This document shows positions 22,908-32,511 of a stretch of 64,000 nt of DNA, piece after piece. The translations under genes were made by a program, and so were the position numbers. The notes under the pieces were generated by a model. It had not been told where the DNA came from. It ran no database searches and saw only the letters and a list, made by a program, of their open reading frames with translations. Location of the stretch: positions 6,138,001 through 6,202,000 of the forward strand of contig OY744465.1 of NCBI GenBank assembly GCA_963556145.1, read 5' to 3'. The stretch's first letter is position 1. Each line of letters starts with the position of its first letter. Source of the stretch: Hygrocybe punicea (lineage: Eukaryota; Basidiomycota; Agaricomycetes; Agaricales; Hygrophoraceae).

Positions 22908-24744
22908 TCTGTTCTACTCCCGTCCTCGTTATTTCCGCAATTTTCTCTGGTCCAACCTCGACACCGGCACTTACCCTTCTGCGCTTACTACGGAATCGGA
23001 TCCTCCACTCCCACAACCTCCCTCCTCCGAGTACACTGATGAACTTGTAGACACAATCTCGCGCAACTCGCACCTTTTCAAGATCGTCACTCCCGTCCGC
23101 GTCCCTGCGTTCGCCCGTCTCCTAACGACCCACCCAAACCAACCTTTCGTCTCCTCTGTGATCACTGGCCTGCGCCAGGGCTTCTGGCCTTGGTCTGTGT
23201 GGGATCCTTCATACCCCTCTACCCACGATGCCTCTGTCCGGCCCCCGAAGTCAGAAAAAGAACGTGACTTCATTCGTGCTCAGCGTGACAAGGAGATTTC
23301 GCTCGGCTGTTTCTCGGAGTCATTTGGTCGGGAACTGCTCCCAGGTATGTACAGCATGCCAGTCCACGCCGTACCTAAACCACGGTCGACCAACCTGAGG
23401 CTCATCGTCGACCACAGCGCCAGTGTTCACTCTTTGAACTCACTCATCGCTCGCTCGGCCATTGTTGGCTCTCGCCTCAACAACTTGCAGAACCTAGGGC
23501 AGGCTCTACTCAATTTTCGTCGTGAACACGGCAACGCTCCGCTCACCTTGTTCAAATCCGATGTCTCACAAGCTTACCGCCGAATGCCTCTCCACTTCTT
23601 ATACCAAGCGAAACAAGTCGTCACGGTCGACGGTGAGCGACATATCGACCGTAACAACAACTTCGGCAATCGCGGAGCTTATCGCATCTGGGCGGCATTC
23701 ATGGCGCTTGTGATATGGATTGCAATCTATGTCAAGTCCCTCTCTGACCTCTTTACATACGTTGACGACACTTTCTCTTTCGAAGTTACTGGCCACGTCG
23801 CGTACTACCCTCCATATGACACGTTCTACCCGTGGAAACAAACGCAACTTCTCCTCCTGTGGGACGAGATTGGTCTACCGCATGAGAAAGAAAAACAAGA
23901 GTTTGGCGACACTGTGATGATCATCGGCTTCCTCTGCGACGCCAATGCCATGACTTTCACCATGATGCCAGAGGCGCGCGCCGACTTGCTGGGCGCCATC
24001 ACCGAGTTCATATCAGCGCCGCGCGGTGGCCGCCGCCACTCCCTTCGCAAATTTCAGCGCATGGCGGGGTGGGTGAACTGGTCTCTAAATGTTTTTCCAC
24101 TCCTCCGCCTGTCGCTTTCAAACCTCTACGATAAGATGTCCGGCAAGACCAACTCAGACGCGCTAATCTTCTTGAACAAAGCGGTCATCGACGATCTACT
24201 CTGGCTTCACCACCATGTAGAGTCAGCACCGGGCGTCCGTCTACTGAATGCTGCAGTTTGGGAACCCATTGACGCAGATCTCACCATATTCGGCGATGCC
24301 TGCTTGACTGGCCTTGGATTCGTCTACCCTTCCACGGGCATCGCGTTTCAGCAGCCTCCACCGGCCAACGCACCCGCGGACAACATTTTCTACCTTGAGG
24401 CACTCGTCGTCCTATGGGCCCTCACTCACGCTGCCTCGTTGTCATTCACAGGCCGTCTCGTTATTTACACAGACAGCAGCAATACCTTCGACATATTCAA
24501 CAGTCTCGCCACAAAACCTGTTTACAATGAGATTTTGAAGCTTGCAGTCGACACGATGATCGCACACGCCATTGATTTACGAGTGTGCCTCGTTGAAGGC
24601 TCCTCCAACATCGTAGCCGACGCCCTGTCCCGCGACCGCCTCGATATTGCGCTCCGCCACCAGCCCAACCTTCGTTTGCGTATCCACCCCCTCCCAGACC
24701 TTCCTAGACCCCCTCGTGTTAAGCTGGGGGTGCCGGAGGAATGA
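22720..24744 (+). CDS. Ngaro/DIRS reverse transcriptase-RNase H
   Basis: The frame is open from 21550, but the probable start is the ATG at 22720 (MLEPFQAATTVP). RT motifs: PKPRSTNLRLIVDHSA, LTLFKSDVSQAYRRMPLH, and TYVDDTFSFE with YVDD as the catalytic core. The RNase H part begins near ADLTIFGDACLTGLGF, with LEALVVLWAL, LVIYTDSSNTFDIF and ASN/ADALSR-type ends. The TGA at 24742-24744 overlaps the ATG of the recombinase ORF (ATGA). Motifs look intact. Whether it is made as a fusion, by reinitiation or from a separate start is unknown. Confidence 0.88.
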   Translation: MLEPFQAATTVPATTLKRSRSLADVSMTESALPCRLSAATLTSAPHAVARTIHPLPAPARRPDLFYSRPRYFRNFLWSNLDTGTYPSALTTESDPPLPQPPSSEYTDELVDTISRNSHLFKIVTPVRVPAFARLLTTHPNQPFVSSVITGLRQGFWPWSVWDPSYPSTHDASVRPPKSEKERDFIRAQRDKEISLGCFSESFGRELLPGMYSMPVHAVPKPRSTNLRLIVDHSASVHSLNSLIARSAIVGSRLNNLQNLGQALLNFRREHGNAPLTLFKSDVSQAYRRMPLHFLYQAKQVVTVDGERHIDRNNNFGNRGAYRIWAAFMALVIWIAIYVKSLSDLFTYVDDTFSFEVTGHVAYYPPYDTFYPWKQTQLLLLWDEIGLPHEKEKQEFGDTVMIIGFLCDANAMTFTMMPEARADLLGAITEFISAPRGGRRHSLRKFQRMAGWVNWSLNVFPLLRLSLSNLYDKMSGKTNSDALIFLNKAVIDDLLWLHHHVESAPGVRLLNAAVWEPIDADLTIFGDACLTGLGFVYPSTGIAFQQPPPANAPADNIFYLEALVVLWALTHAASLSFTGRLVIYTDSSNTFDIFNSLATKPVYNEILKLAVDTMIAHAIDLRVCLVEGSSNIVADALSRDRLDIALRHQPNLRLRIHPLPDLPRPPRVKLGVPEE

Positions 24745-25473
24745 ACCCCGTGCCGGGACAGTCCCAGCAGCGTGTCCGGCTGCCGTGGACTCTGGAGCGC
24801 CTGCTCCATGAGAGGTCTGTTGCCCTCGGCCTTTCTATCGACAAGTCAACGCGTTCAACTTACAATTCCGCTCTGAATTCTTATCTTACTTTCTGCAAAT
24901 CCCACTCGTTCCCTATTGACCCTACCCCTGACACTCTTAGTTTCTTTGTCGTTTTCATGTCTTCCCACATCAAACCTTCTTCTGTCGACAGCTACTTATC
25001 GGGTATCGTCAATCAACTGGAGGACCATTTCCCTGACGCTCGCAAGCACCGCAACAGCCAAATCGTTTCTCGCACACTTGCTGGATGCAAACGCCGCTTT
25101 GGTTCGTCGACAACACGCAAAGACCCCCTCTCTCGCTCAGACCTCTGCATCGCAACTGCAAGCATCCACGATGGGTCATCTCATGATGACCGACTTTTTG
25201 TTGCACAACTCCTCACCGGATTCTTTGCACTCCTGCGCCTTGGTGAACTGACCTATCCTGACCATTGCCGTCATGCGAAATATTTATCCTATCTCCCTTG
25301 CAGGCCAGTCTATGCGTGCAGGAGGGGCCACTTCTCTCGCCATCTCAGGCGCGGCACCTCACATCATTCAGGCCGCGGGGCGCTGGTCATCTACAGCTTT
25401 TCAAATCTACATCCGTAAAAACCCCTTTGTATTGCAGGCGCTTATACATGGCAGACCGGCGCATTCTTCATGA
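24741..25473 (+). pseudogene. Ngaro tyrosine recombinase with internal deletion and frameshift
   Basis: The first part (24741-25262) has the N-terminal core-binding region (STRSTYNSALNSYLTFC) and the first catalytic Arg box (FFALLRLGELTYPD). The frame then changes. The second part (about 25273-25473) has the second box GQSMRAGGATSLA, WSSTAFQIYIRK with the Tyr nucleophile, and ends at 25473. Roughly 100 residues normally found between the boxes appear to be missing, and the usual His of the HxxR box is Gln here. Tyrosine recombinase is expected to insert the circular cDNA; this copy is very likely inactive. Confidence 0.75.
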
Positions 25474-25578
25474 TTTGTCTTTGGTTGTATCTTTCTTGGA
25501 CATTCCGTGCCTCCCTCTGATCTTTCCCCTCTCATTCCATTGACCCAATATTGAACCCATCTTTTTACATAGACCTTT

Positions 25579-25788
25579 ACCGATTGTACGGCACAAATGT
25601 AACTCCAAAATATCTACCTTATGGACTTGTTCTCTCCTGGCTTCAAGCCGGAAGAACAAGCTCCGATTTTTTGCTATCCCTCGTGCTCCACTTAAGCAGA
25701 GTCGATTAGCCGCGAAGTTGAATCCTTCCAAACAAGTTCATGTCCCACCTGGCTAATCGACACGTGCAACTCGAGCAGAGTCGATTAG
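25579..25788 (+). repeat. Ngaro split direct repeat B1
   Basis: 210 bp, begins ACCGATTGTACGGCACAAAT, ends GAGTCGATTAG. Repeated as B2 and directly followed by A2. Confidence 0.9.
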
Positions 25789-26086
25789 TCGAGTTTAAAA
25801 ATAATTTTACTCAAGTCTAATAGACGAGAGCTTTTCTACTACACGCGATCTCGCCGTATCCCGTTCTATGGCGTAATTCCCTCACGCAGGCGTACCTCCT
25901 TTCTGACAAAGTGTAACCCTACCTTTCGGGTGAACCCAAGCTCGCGCGGAGAAACAGGAGTTTGTCTCACCCTCCTTTCTCTCACCGCATTGGTTCACCC
26001 AGGTAGCGTATCCCTCTTTTCCTGTGAACCATACTCACCACTTTGGCTCACCAGGAGTAGAGATTATTTTTTTATTCTCTTTTTCA
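25789..26086 (+). repeat. Ngaro split direct repeat A2
   Basis: 298 bp. Second copy of A1 with two noticed substitutions, near 25913 and 26030. Confidence 0.9.
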
Positions 26087-26129
26087 CCCACCACCCTCCT
26101 CTAGTGCACTCTTGTATTTTGGTTGACAC

Positions 26130-26339
26130 ACCGATTGTACGGCACAAATGTAACTCCAAAATATCTACCTTATGGACTTGTTCTCTCCTGGCTTCAAGCC
26201 GGAAGAACAAGCTCCGATTTTTTGCTATCCCTCATGCTCCACTTAAGCAGAGTCGATTAGCCGCGAAGTTGAATCCTTCCAAACAAGTTCATGTCCCACC
26301 TGGCTAATCGACACGTGCAACTCGAGCAGAGTCGATTAG
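26130..26339 (+). repeat. Ngaro split direct repeat B2
   Basis: 210 bp. Second copy of B1, forming the right end of the element. Confidence 0.9.
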
Positions 26340-26368
26340 AAGGTCTTAATTTATGTAATAAGTCGGAT

Positions 26369-26413
26369 TAAGTCGGATTAAGTCAAATTAAGTCAACCCG
26401 TGTTTTCCTGATG
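26369..26413. repeat. Plavaka right terminal inverted repeat
   Basis: Reverse complement of 12471-12515 with one mismatch, ending ...CCGTGTTTTCCTGATG. Confidence 0.85.
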
Positions 26414-26698
26414 CCATGTCAAGTCCGTGGTGCGACCCAGCAAGACATGTACTACATTAGTAGTCAATCTAACTATAAACAAGATTATTCGTTTTATTCA
26501 CCTTACGTTGGCACTTACAAATGTAAACAAATCGTGGGGTTGGCAGCAATAATCAGGGCGAGTAGTCGAGAAAGTCGTTGATGGCGGTTTGACGTTGATG
26601 GAGCTTGTGGGCAGCCAATAAATAATTGGATTTCGTACCAGTCAATCCTGATGGGGTGCGGCTAACAACTTCGCGGCTTGTTCATACTCCCCATTGTC

Positions 26699-28622
26699 AT
26701 GAGCGCGCTTTCGCGTAAAGATATGAGCGGGGCAGAGAGAGCAAAGTGGGAAGCCGATTGGCCAGCGCTAACCGTGACCAAGGCGAGCGGATCTATGACT
26801 CCGACGCCCGATCATGATGTCTGTACAGGAATCTGGACCAGGGTTGGCCTCTGTCATCGGGGCACCGTTCTTGGAGGATTGGAGATCGCAGTCGCTTGAT
26901 AGTAGTCTTCCACTTGCTCGATTCCATGCAAAATTTTGGGGCAGGAACATGGCCGATGAGGAGCAGGGGTGGCTCACTGCGATAGGAGGTGAGCTTGGAA
27001 GTGGAAGAAATGCAAACCAGAGCATGGACAAAGATATGGACGTGACGATGGATGACGGCGAGAGAACGGACCTGGATGATATCAACCTGGCTGCTACTTG
27101 CTTGACATCGGCCTCGAAGGTATCGAGCACTCGAAAATTTGGATTCGTGCCGATTACATCCGGATATACGACTACCTCGAGAAGTACTACGGGGAGCTCG
27201 CACAACCATCTCAACGGGCACCAGGTGCCATCCTCACAGGACAGCCTGGCATTGGTGAGACGCAACGCATTGCTTTCAGACGCTTGGGCTAATATGATGG
27301 ATGTCTTATGTGCGGAAGGAAAGAGTGTCTGGATCTATTATGCATTACGTCGGCGTCTTGCTGAAAGGAAACCAGTTATCTTGTACCACCAAGAGAAGTG
27401 TCATTTATTCGCGGACGAAGGGGTCTTCATGAAGCCCCCTAGTTTCACACCCGGTGACTTCACGACCGTCGTTTGGACCTTGGTCGACTCGGATGCGGAG
27501 GCGAATGTTCCATCGCACCTCGTTGCGCATGGCACTCGCCTTTTTGTCATATATGCCACCTCCCCACGCCGAGAACGGTGGTCGCGTATGCACAAGACCG
27601 TGCGCGCAACCACTGTCATCATGAATCCGTGGACCATGCCGGAGATCTTGCACGCGTGAGTACAATGGACTTCCCACAGATGTTCATTTGCTGAAAAAAC
27701 CATTAGCGCGCCGGCAATGCTACCCGCTAGCATTCAGTACGATCAAATTGAAGATATCTTCGATACGTTGGGTCCAACCCCCCGTTTATGCCTCGAATAT
27801 TTTACAACCCCAAATGCACTCACCCTGTACAAAGCGGAACTTCAAGAAGCGATTACACATGTTACGGCTACCCAACTCGAGAGACTTTGCAAGGACGCGG
27901 CTCATCTCTCTATGGATGACATTTCTCACAAGATTTGCCTCATCAGCCGCAAAGATCAGGAGGACGTGTACAGCGGCCCTGTTGTGGCTCCCATCACTTC
28001 TTCCGCCCAGTCAAGACTTGCCAGCCAGCTTCGAAAGCTTGATCGCAAGGAAAAGGTTCGCCTTTACAAGCTCTTCGCAAAACATCCTGCGTCGAGAAGT
28101 GTGTCCGGCTGCACCTTTGAATCGATAGGTCAAGAAAAGGTCCAGAACGGGGTGGCCCTCGTACTCATCCCCATGGTGCATTTACCGGAAACCAACAGAG
28201 GTTCTCCTCAGTGGTACTCAAGCAACGCACCTCTAAGCAATGAATCACTCGAATCATCCCGTCAGGAGGCACTGCAGCGAGTGCTCCATGTCGCTTTTCA
28301 CCCAACCGAGACCGTCGAATACGATGACCCGCCATCCATCGTGCCGGGGGTGTACTACGTTCCCGAAGCTGACAACCAAGTAGCACTTGATTCATTTATC
28401 TTGCTCGGTGGCCTTCTCTATATCCCACAATTCACAATCGGTGGTAGTCACAAGATCAAACCAGGACTCATTCCGTTCCTGCAAGAATGTCAGGGTCTTC
28501 CAGCGATGCACAACTGGCGATTTGTGTTCCTCGTTCCCGCCAAACGCACGTTGATATGCCCACGACCGAGTCATCCGGAACTGCGGGGGTTGGAACCATA
28601 CTGTGCTGTGATGGAAATGTAA
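26699..28622 (+). CDS. CRN/RHS-like P-loop NTPase with nuclease-like C-terminal region
   Basis: A Walker A motif, GQPGIGKS, is formed across an intron (about 27256-27318, donor GTGAGA) and continues VWIYYALRRRLAERKP. FVIYATSPRRERWSR and a TTVIMNPWT block follow. A second intron (about 27656-27710, GTGAGT to TTAG) leads to the long last exon: PTPRLCLEYF, SHKICLISRKD, then the C-terminal block VYYVPEADNQVALDSFILL...YIPQFTIGGSHKIKPGL. I know this layout from a large mushroom family related to CRN/RHS proteins, where the end resembles a degenerate PD-(D/E)xK nuclease fold. N-terminal exons (26699 to about 27100) are unresolved: MSALSRKDMSGAERAKWEADWP runs into a stop and the matching continuation is in another frame, so a frameshift or weak intron is possible. 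Confidence 0.65.
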
Positions 28623-30360
28623 AATAATTGCAGCTGTAATATTCAGTCGTGCGCCGGTAAAACTAGCTCGGGCGGAATGATCGTTATCATTATCTTCCCC
28701 TTCAACCTGATCTTAATTATACGATGGCATTAAACTGGATGATGCTTGCGCCCAACCGTTCTCCAATCCCCTTACCGCTTCTAGTCGTGTTCAAGTCAAA
28801 GGCCGCAAGGTGTGAGAAGCCATTCACATTCTTTGATGTACAACGCCTCATTTACATCATATAATCCCGACGTCCTTCGTCCTCTTGTCGCCAAATCAAG
28901 CCTGCGTGCGATTTATAGCGAAACGCCTTTTGGTCTGATCGAGAGGTGCTGCAGCAACTAACACTCTGCCACAAGATTCACTTCCCCCTCGGACCTTGGG
29001 CTCATGCTCGTGTTCCTTACAAAGCCCTTCAAAGTGAGTAAGAAGGTTATTTGAGATGAACTTCACCTTAGTAACTGGAAGCTCATGTTCCGAGTCGAGC
29101 CGCCGCTATGACAGTGATTTTAGGCCCATGCAAACACTTGCTTGTAATTTGTAACAGTTTCAATAGTGGCGATGCAGGGCTCGCGAGGGAGGACTGCAAA
29201 GAAATGCCGTGGTAGTGCCAACCTAAATGCTTGGTTTGTTTGATGGAGGTTTGCCAGTGAATTTTGTGTTGTGTTGAGAACGAAGTTTTTTCGGTTTGTT
29301 CATCTCTCGTCAGAGGGGATGTTTTCGGATTTGAGCTTGGGGGGGGGGGGTCCGGGGGTGATCTGGCTCCTCAAGGATAACGATGTATGTGTTGCGGCGT
29401 AGGCGTATTGAAAATGGCTCACACAAGATCGCGAGCGTTCCTTTTTGTAATGAAAAGGCGAGTGCAAGGTTTCCTTCTGCGCGACGGTGACAGGGTAAAG
29501 GACAGAACGAACGCAAGGCCCAGACTGCGCCGAGGACTCGGGCGAGCGCGAGTGAACACCATGTCTGGCTCTAGAAGGGCGAATCCCTGAAGAGAGCAGC
29601 TGGCTACTACTGAGTGAATCGAAGATGAAGCTCCATCATGCTTTCGAGACCGACTTCAAGGCAGTAGGTTTGTGACATTTGGATGGCTGGTCCGGCTCAC
29701 TACTTGAACAACCACCGCCCCAAGGATAATCGGTAAATCATATAACCTAGGATGCCATACCGATTGGCGACCACTGGCGGTAACCACGTTCGAGCGCTGT
29801 CAGTGGGAATTCCGACGCAGCAAAGATTGATGACACAACTCTCTGATTCACCTCATCCAATCGTCAAGCCATCAGCGCTGCATCAGCGCCAAGCTGTTCG
29901 CTTTCTGAGCCAATAATACTTATTTCTATGAGTTGGCGAAACCATGACGCTAAATGGTGCCGCTGCCGTGCCACTGCCATGCGGGCGGCAGGTTTCTACC
30001 TGCTGATCGTTGTCCCCCCACCAGCACAGGTACGCTTTTCCATTACCTTAAGAGCCAACGAACTTGCAACGGTACTCCAGCAGACGCTGGTAGTCTTCCG
30101 CTCACCTTGACATCCATCCCAAATCTCGGCAGGTACGTGTTCTTTTGCGATATGATTGCTATGGGCTCATCAGTCTGGCGTGTTCCCAGTGCCGATCTCC
30201 AAAAAAAGACCATCCTTCATTGACCGCGATGTTGTTCAGAATCTCCTTCTCCATCCTCCTCTTCTGCTCTGTCCTTTCCGTGCATGCCCTGCCCACAGGT
30301 CCGAAAGGTGTGGATTGGCTTCCCATTCAGATATTGCATGCGGCTGGTTGACTTGTTTAT
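28623..30360. other. Intergenic, no gene recognised
   Basis: Short frames only. There is a run of 11 G at about 29340. I see no TIR, LTR or coding motif I can support. Confidence 0.5.
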
Positions 30361-30760
30361 GACGGGATGTAGCCCATGAGTTTGGACCCAAGGAGCGGGA
30401 ACGGCTGCTGGCAGGTCATAGAGCCTTGGCGAATGCCGTCAAGGTTACGCTGGGTCCTAAGGGTGTGTATCAATCCCTTACTGTGACATTGTGTGCGTGG
30501 TTGATTGTGCTATTTAGGACGTAATGTAGTCCTTGACAAGAAGTTTGGATCTCCAACCATAACGAATGGTGTGTATTAACGCAATATAATGCCTTGGTCG
30601 CCTACTGATGTGGTGCGTCCGTAGATGGCATATCGATTGCGAAAGAGATCGAGCTCTCTGACACACACCATGACATGGCGGCTCAACTTATCAAAGAGGC
30701 TGCGAAAAAGTCGACAGCAAACTCGGGGTTCCTTGACCGATCGCAAGCGCGACATACGGT
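30360..30760 (+). pseudogene. GroEL/HSP60-like chaperonin relic with introns
   Basis: Three exons give a continuous chaperonin N-terminal segment: DVAHEFGPKERERLLAG...ANAVKVTLGPKG, intron (about 30462-30517, GTGTGT to TAG), RNVVLDKKFGSPTITN, intron (about 30569-30624), DGISIAKEIELSD...MAAQLIKEAAKK. Both splice joins keep frame. After about 30715 the expected GDGTTTAT segment and the remaining 80 percent of the chaperonin are missing. The words VVLDKKFGSPTITNDG look more like bacterial GroEL than fungal mitochondrial HSP60, but that is from memory. A truncated, non-functional copy. Confidence 0.7.
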
Positions 30761-30840
30761 TGCTCAAGTGGCCAAAGCTATATCAAAGCCAACGCCCCCA
30801 AAGAGGAGAAAAACGTGGTGATCCTATCTCGTACGGATCC

Positions 30841-31369
30841 CCGATGATGATCTCGAGGTTGCTGCGTTGCAGCTAATGAATATTAATGAATGTTAGGATG
30901 TCACTGGAATGTCTAAATCAGCAAACATCGTCCGAATATGGCCACATTCAAATATCGTTTTACTTGAGTTGTGAGCCATGTCAAGCTTGTCAAGCCTCAA
31001 TTCTTCGTCTTGGCTGTTGCGCCCAAAGCTTCCCTACACGTCCGGCTAATCTGAGTCGTTATTGAACAAGACCAACGTGTTGCTCACGGTGTAATTTCGT
31101 CGGCCTCGATGCCTTCTAACACCGCGGGACACGAGAGGCCTCAGTTGTTGCCCAGCGCTGGTACAAACTCCACAGCCGATGTAGTTGCTCAGCGCTCAGA
31201 GTTTAACGCGAACCTGCTCGCTGGCGTTTACTACAGCAATTCTTAGTGGATCACACGATGTGTTATTTTCACTCCATTCCCGGTTTGACCAATGATAAGT
31301 GTCGCCTGGCTTTCGACTTCAGTCTCTGCGGGGGAGGGCCTGGTGCGCCTGAACAATTACCCTGGACTG
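30841..31369. other. Intergenic, flank of the Tnp2 transposon
   Basis: No coding region or repeat recognised up to the TTTAG target site at 31370-31374. Confidence 0.5.
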
Positions 31370-31374
31370 TTTAG

Positions 31375-31396
31375 CCCCAGTGAAAATCCCATATGA
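31375..31396. repeat. Tnp2 element left TIR
   Basis: 22 bp matching the reverse complement of 38917-38938 at 21 positions, preceded by TTTAG. Confidence 0.85.
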
Positions 31397-31516
31397 TCCA
31401 AATGGATCAGATCGGCTTTGAGTGACAAATCGACAGTCCGTCGGATTCGATCGGTCTAGATTGACTTAGCATTGTTATCTAATCACAAATGTTGTGCTTT
31501 GCGTCAAATACACACA

Positions 31517-32365
31517 CACAGGGTGCACAGTAGCATACCATGTCACACAGTATCTTGAAAGTACTTGACAAGTATACTAAATATCATTACCATAACATTC
31601 AACATGGTATTGTAACAGTATTCAGACATAAACTACAATACTTGTGCTCAAATTCATCTGAAGGTATGGAGGCAAATGAGACTTATACCTTTTCAATAAC
31701 ATCAAGCCTTTTGTTTCACTACTTTTACTTTATTTACAGCAAAGTGCTGTATAGTTTGGATAGAATACTTGCAGCCTAAGATGAATCAAAGTATTAAACC
31801 AGTAAGGAAGTTGGGCCACTTTTACTATTAGGATACCTTTTGAATCCTATCAAGATACAGTGTGAAATAGTATAGTACTGTTGCCATATTGTGGATTTAA
31901 GATACTGTGTCAATACTTTTAAGATACTGTTTCAGTACTTTTATTATAATAAAAGTATCTTAAAAGTATTGACACAGTATCTTAAATCCACAATATGGCA
32001 ACAGTACTATACTATTTCACACTGTATCTTGATAGGATTCAAAAGGTATCCTAATAGTAAAAGTGGCCCAACTTCCTTACTGGTTTAATACTTTGATTCA
32101 TCTTAGGCTGCAAGTATTCTATCCAAACTATACAGTACTTTGCTGTAAATAAAGTAAAAGTAGTGAAACAAAAGGCTTGATGTTATTGAAAAGGTATAAG
32201 TCTCATTTGCCTTCATACCTTCAGATGAATTTGAGCACAAGTATTGTAGTTTATGTCTGAATACTGTTACAATACCATGTTGAATGTTATGGTAATGATA
32301 TTTAGTATACTTGTCAAGTAATTTCAAGATACTGTGTGACATGGTATGCTACTGTGCACCCTGTG
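31517..32365. repeat. 849-bp palindrome inside the Tnp2 transposon
   Basis: The two arms (about 31517-31940 and 31945-32365) are inverted copies with few mismatches and almost no loop; the left arm has about 10 extra bases at the centre. Ends read CACAGGGTGCACAG and CTGTGCACCCTGTG. The arms contain many AAGATACTGT/AGTACTTT words. Its outer ends could be the TIRs of a MITE that inserted into the transposon; I saw no target duplication. Confidence 0.85.
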
Positions 32366-32367
32366 AC

Positions 32368-32511
32368 ATGTCCAGTACACGCACACATGTCCAATACACA
32401 CAGTACACACTTGCATGTCCAACACACACAATACTTGTATGTCCAATACACAATACTTGCATTGTATTTATACGCTGCAATTCTACCTTTTTTGATACGC
32501 CCCACCGCCAG
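32368..32511 (+). promoter_or_regulatory. Transposase upstream region with four ATGTCCAaTACAC repeats
   Basis: ATGTCC-A-TACAC-like direct repeats start at 32368, 32387, 32415 and 32439 (third copy AACAC). A TATA-like TTTATAC lies at about 32467, some 45 bp before the ATG at 32512. The repeats may be transposase binding sites or promoter elements. Confidence 0.5.

Larger units (their letters stand above)
21206..26339 (+). mobile_element. Ngaro-like tyrosine-recombinase retrotransposon with split direct repeats
   Basis: The order is A1 (21206-21503), ORFs, B1 (25579-25788), A2 (25789-26086), a 43-bp spacer, then B2 (26130-26339). A1 and A2 are both 298 bp and differ at two noticed sites; B1 and B2 are both 210 bp and nearly identical. 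B1 and A2 abut exactly. This A1-ORF-B1-A2-B2 design is the split-direct-repeat structure of Ngaro elements in the DIRS order, which integrate by tyrosine recombinase through a circular intermediate. Accordingly no target duplication is seen. The element carries gag-like, RT-RNase H and a damaged recombinase ORF. Confidence 0.9.
12471..26413. mobile_element. Plavaka-type (CMC superfamily) DNA transposon with two nested retroelements
   Basis: The boundaries are set by inverted repeats. The left end, CATCAGGAAAACACGGGTTG and onward for 45 bases, is matched in reverse complement at 26369-26413 with one mismatch. Both subterminal regions are full of TTAAGTCG/TTAAGTNG-like words. Inside are a Plavaka transposase (-) and a divergent companion gene (+). 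A 2592-bp LTR element (16163-18754) and a 5134-bp Ngaro element (21206-26339) were inserted later; without them the element is about 6.2 kb. I could not identify a target duplication: CAT before and ATG after CAGG...CCTG merely extend the palindrome. Confidence 0.8.

Noticed and set aside
29340..29351. Run of 11 G
   Set aside because: A single homopolymer, possibly a sequencing-sensitive site; no supporting structure such as a G-quadruplex series.
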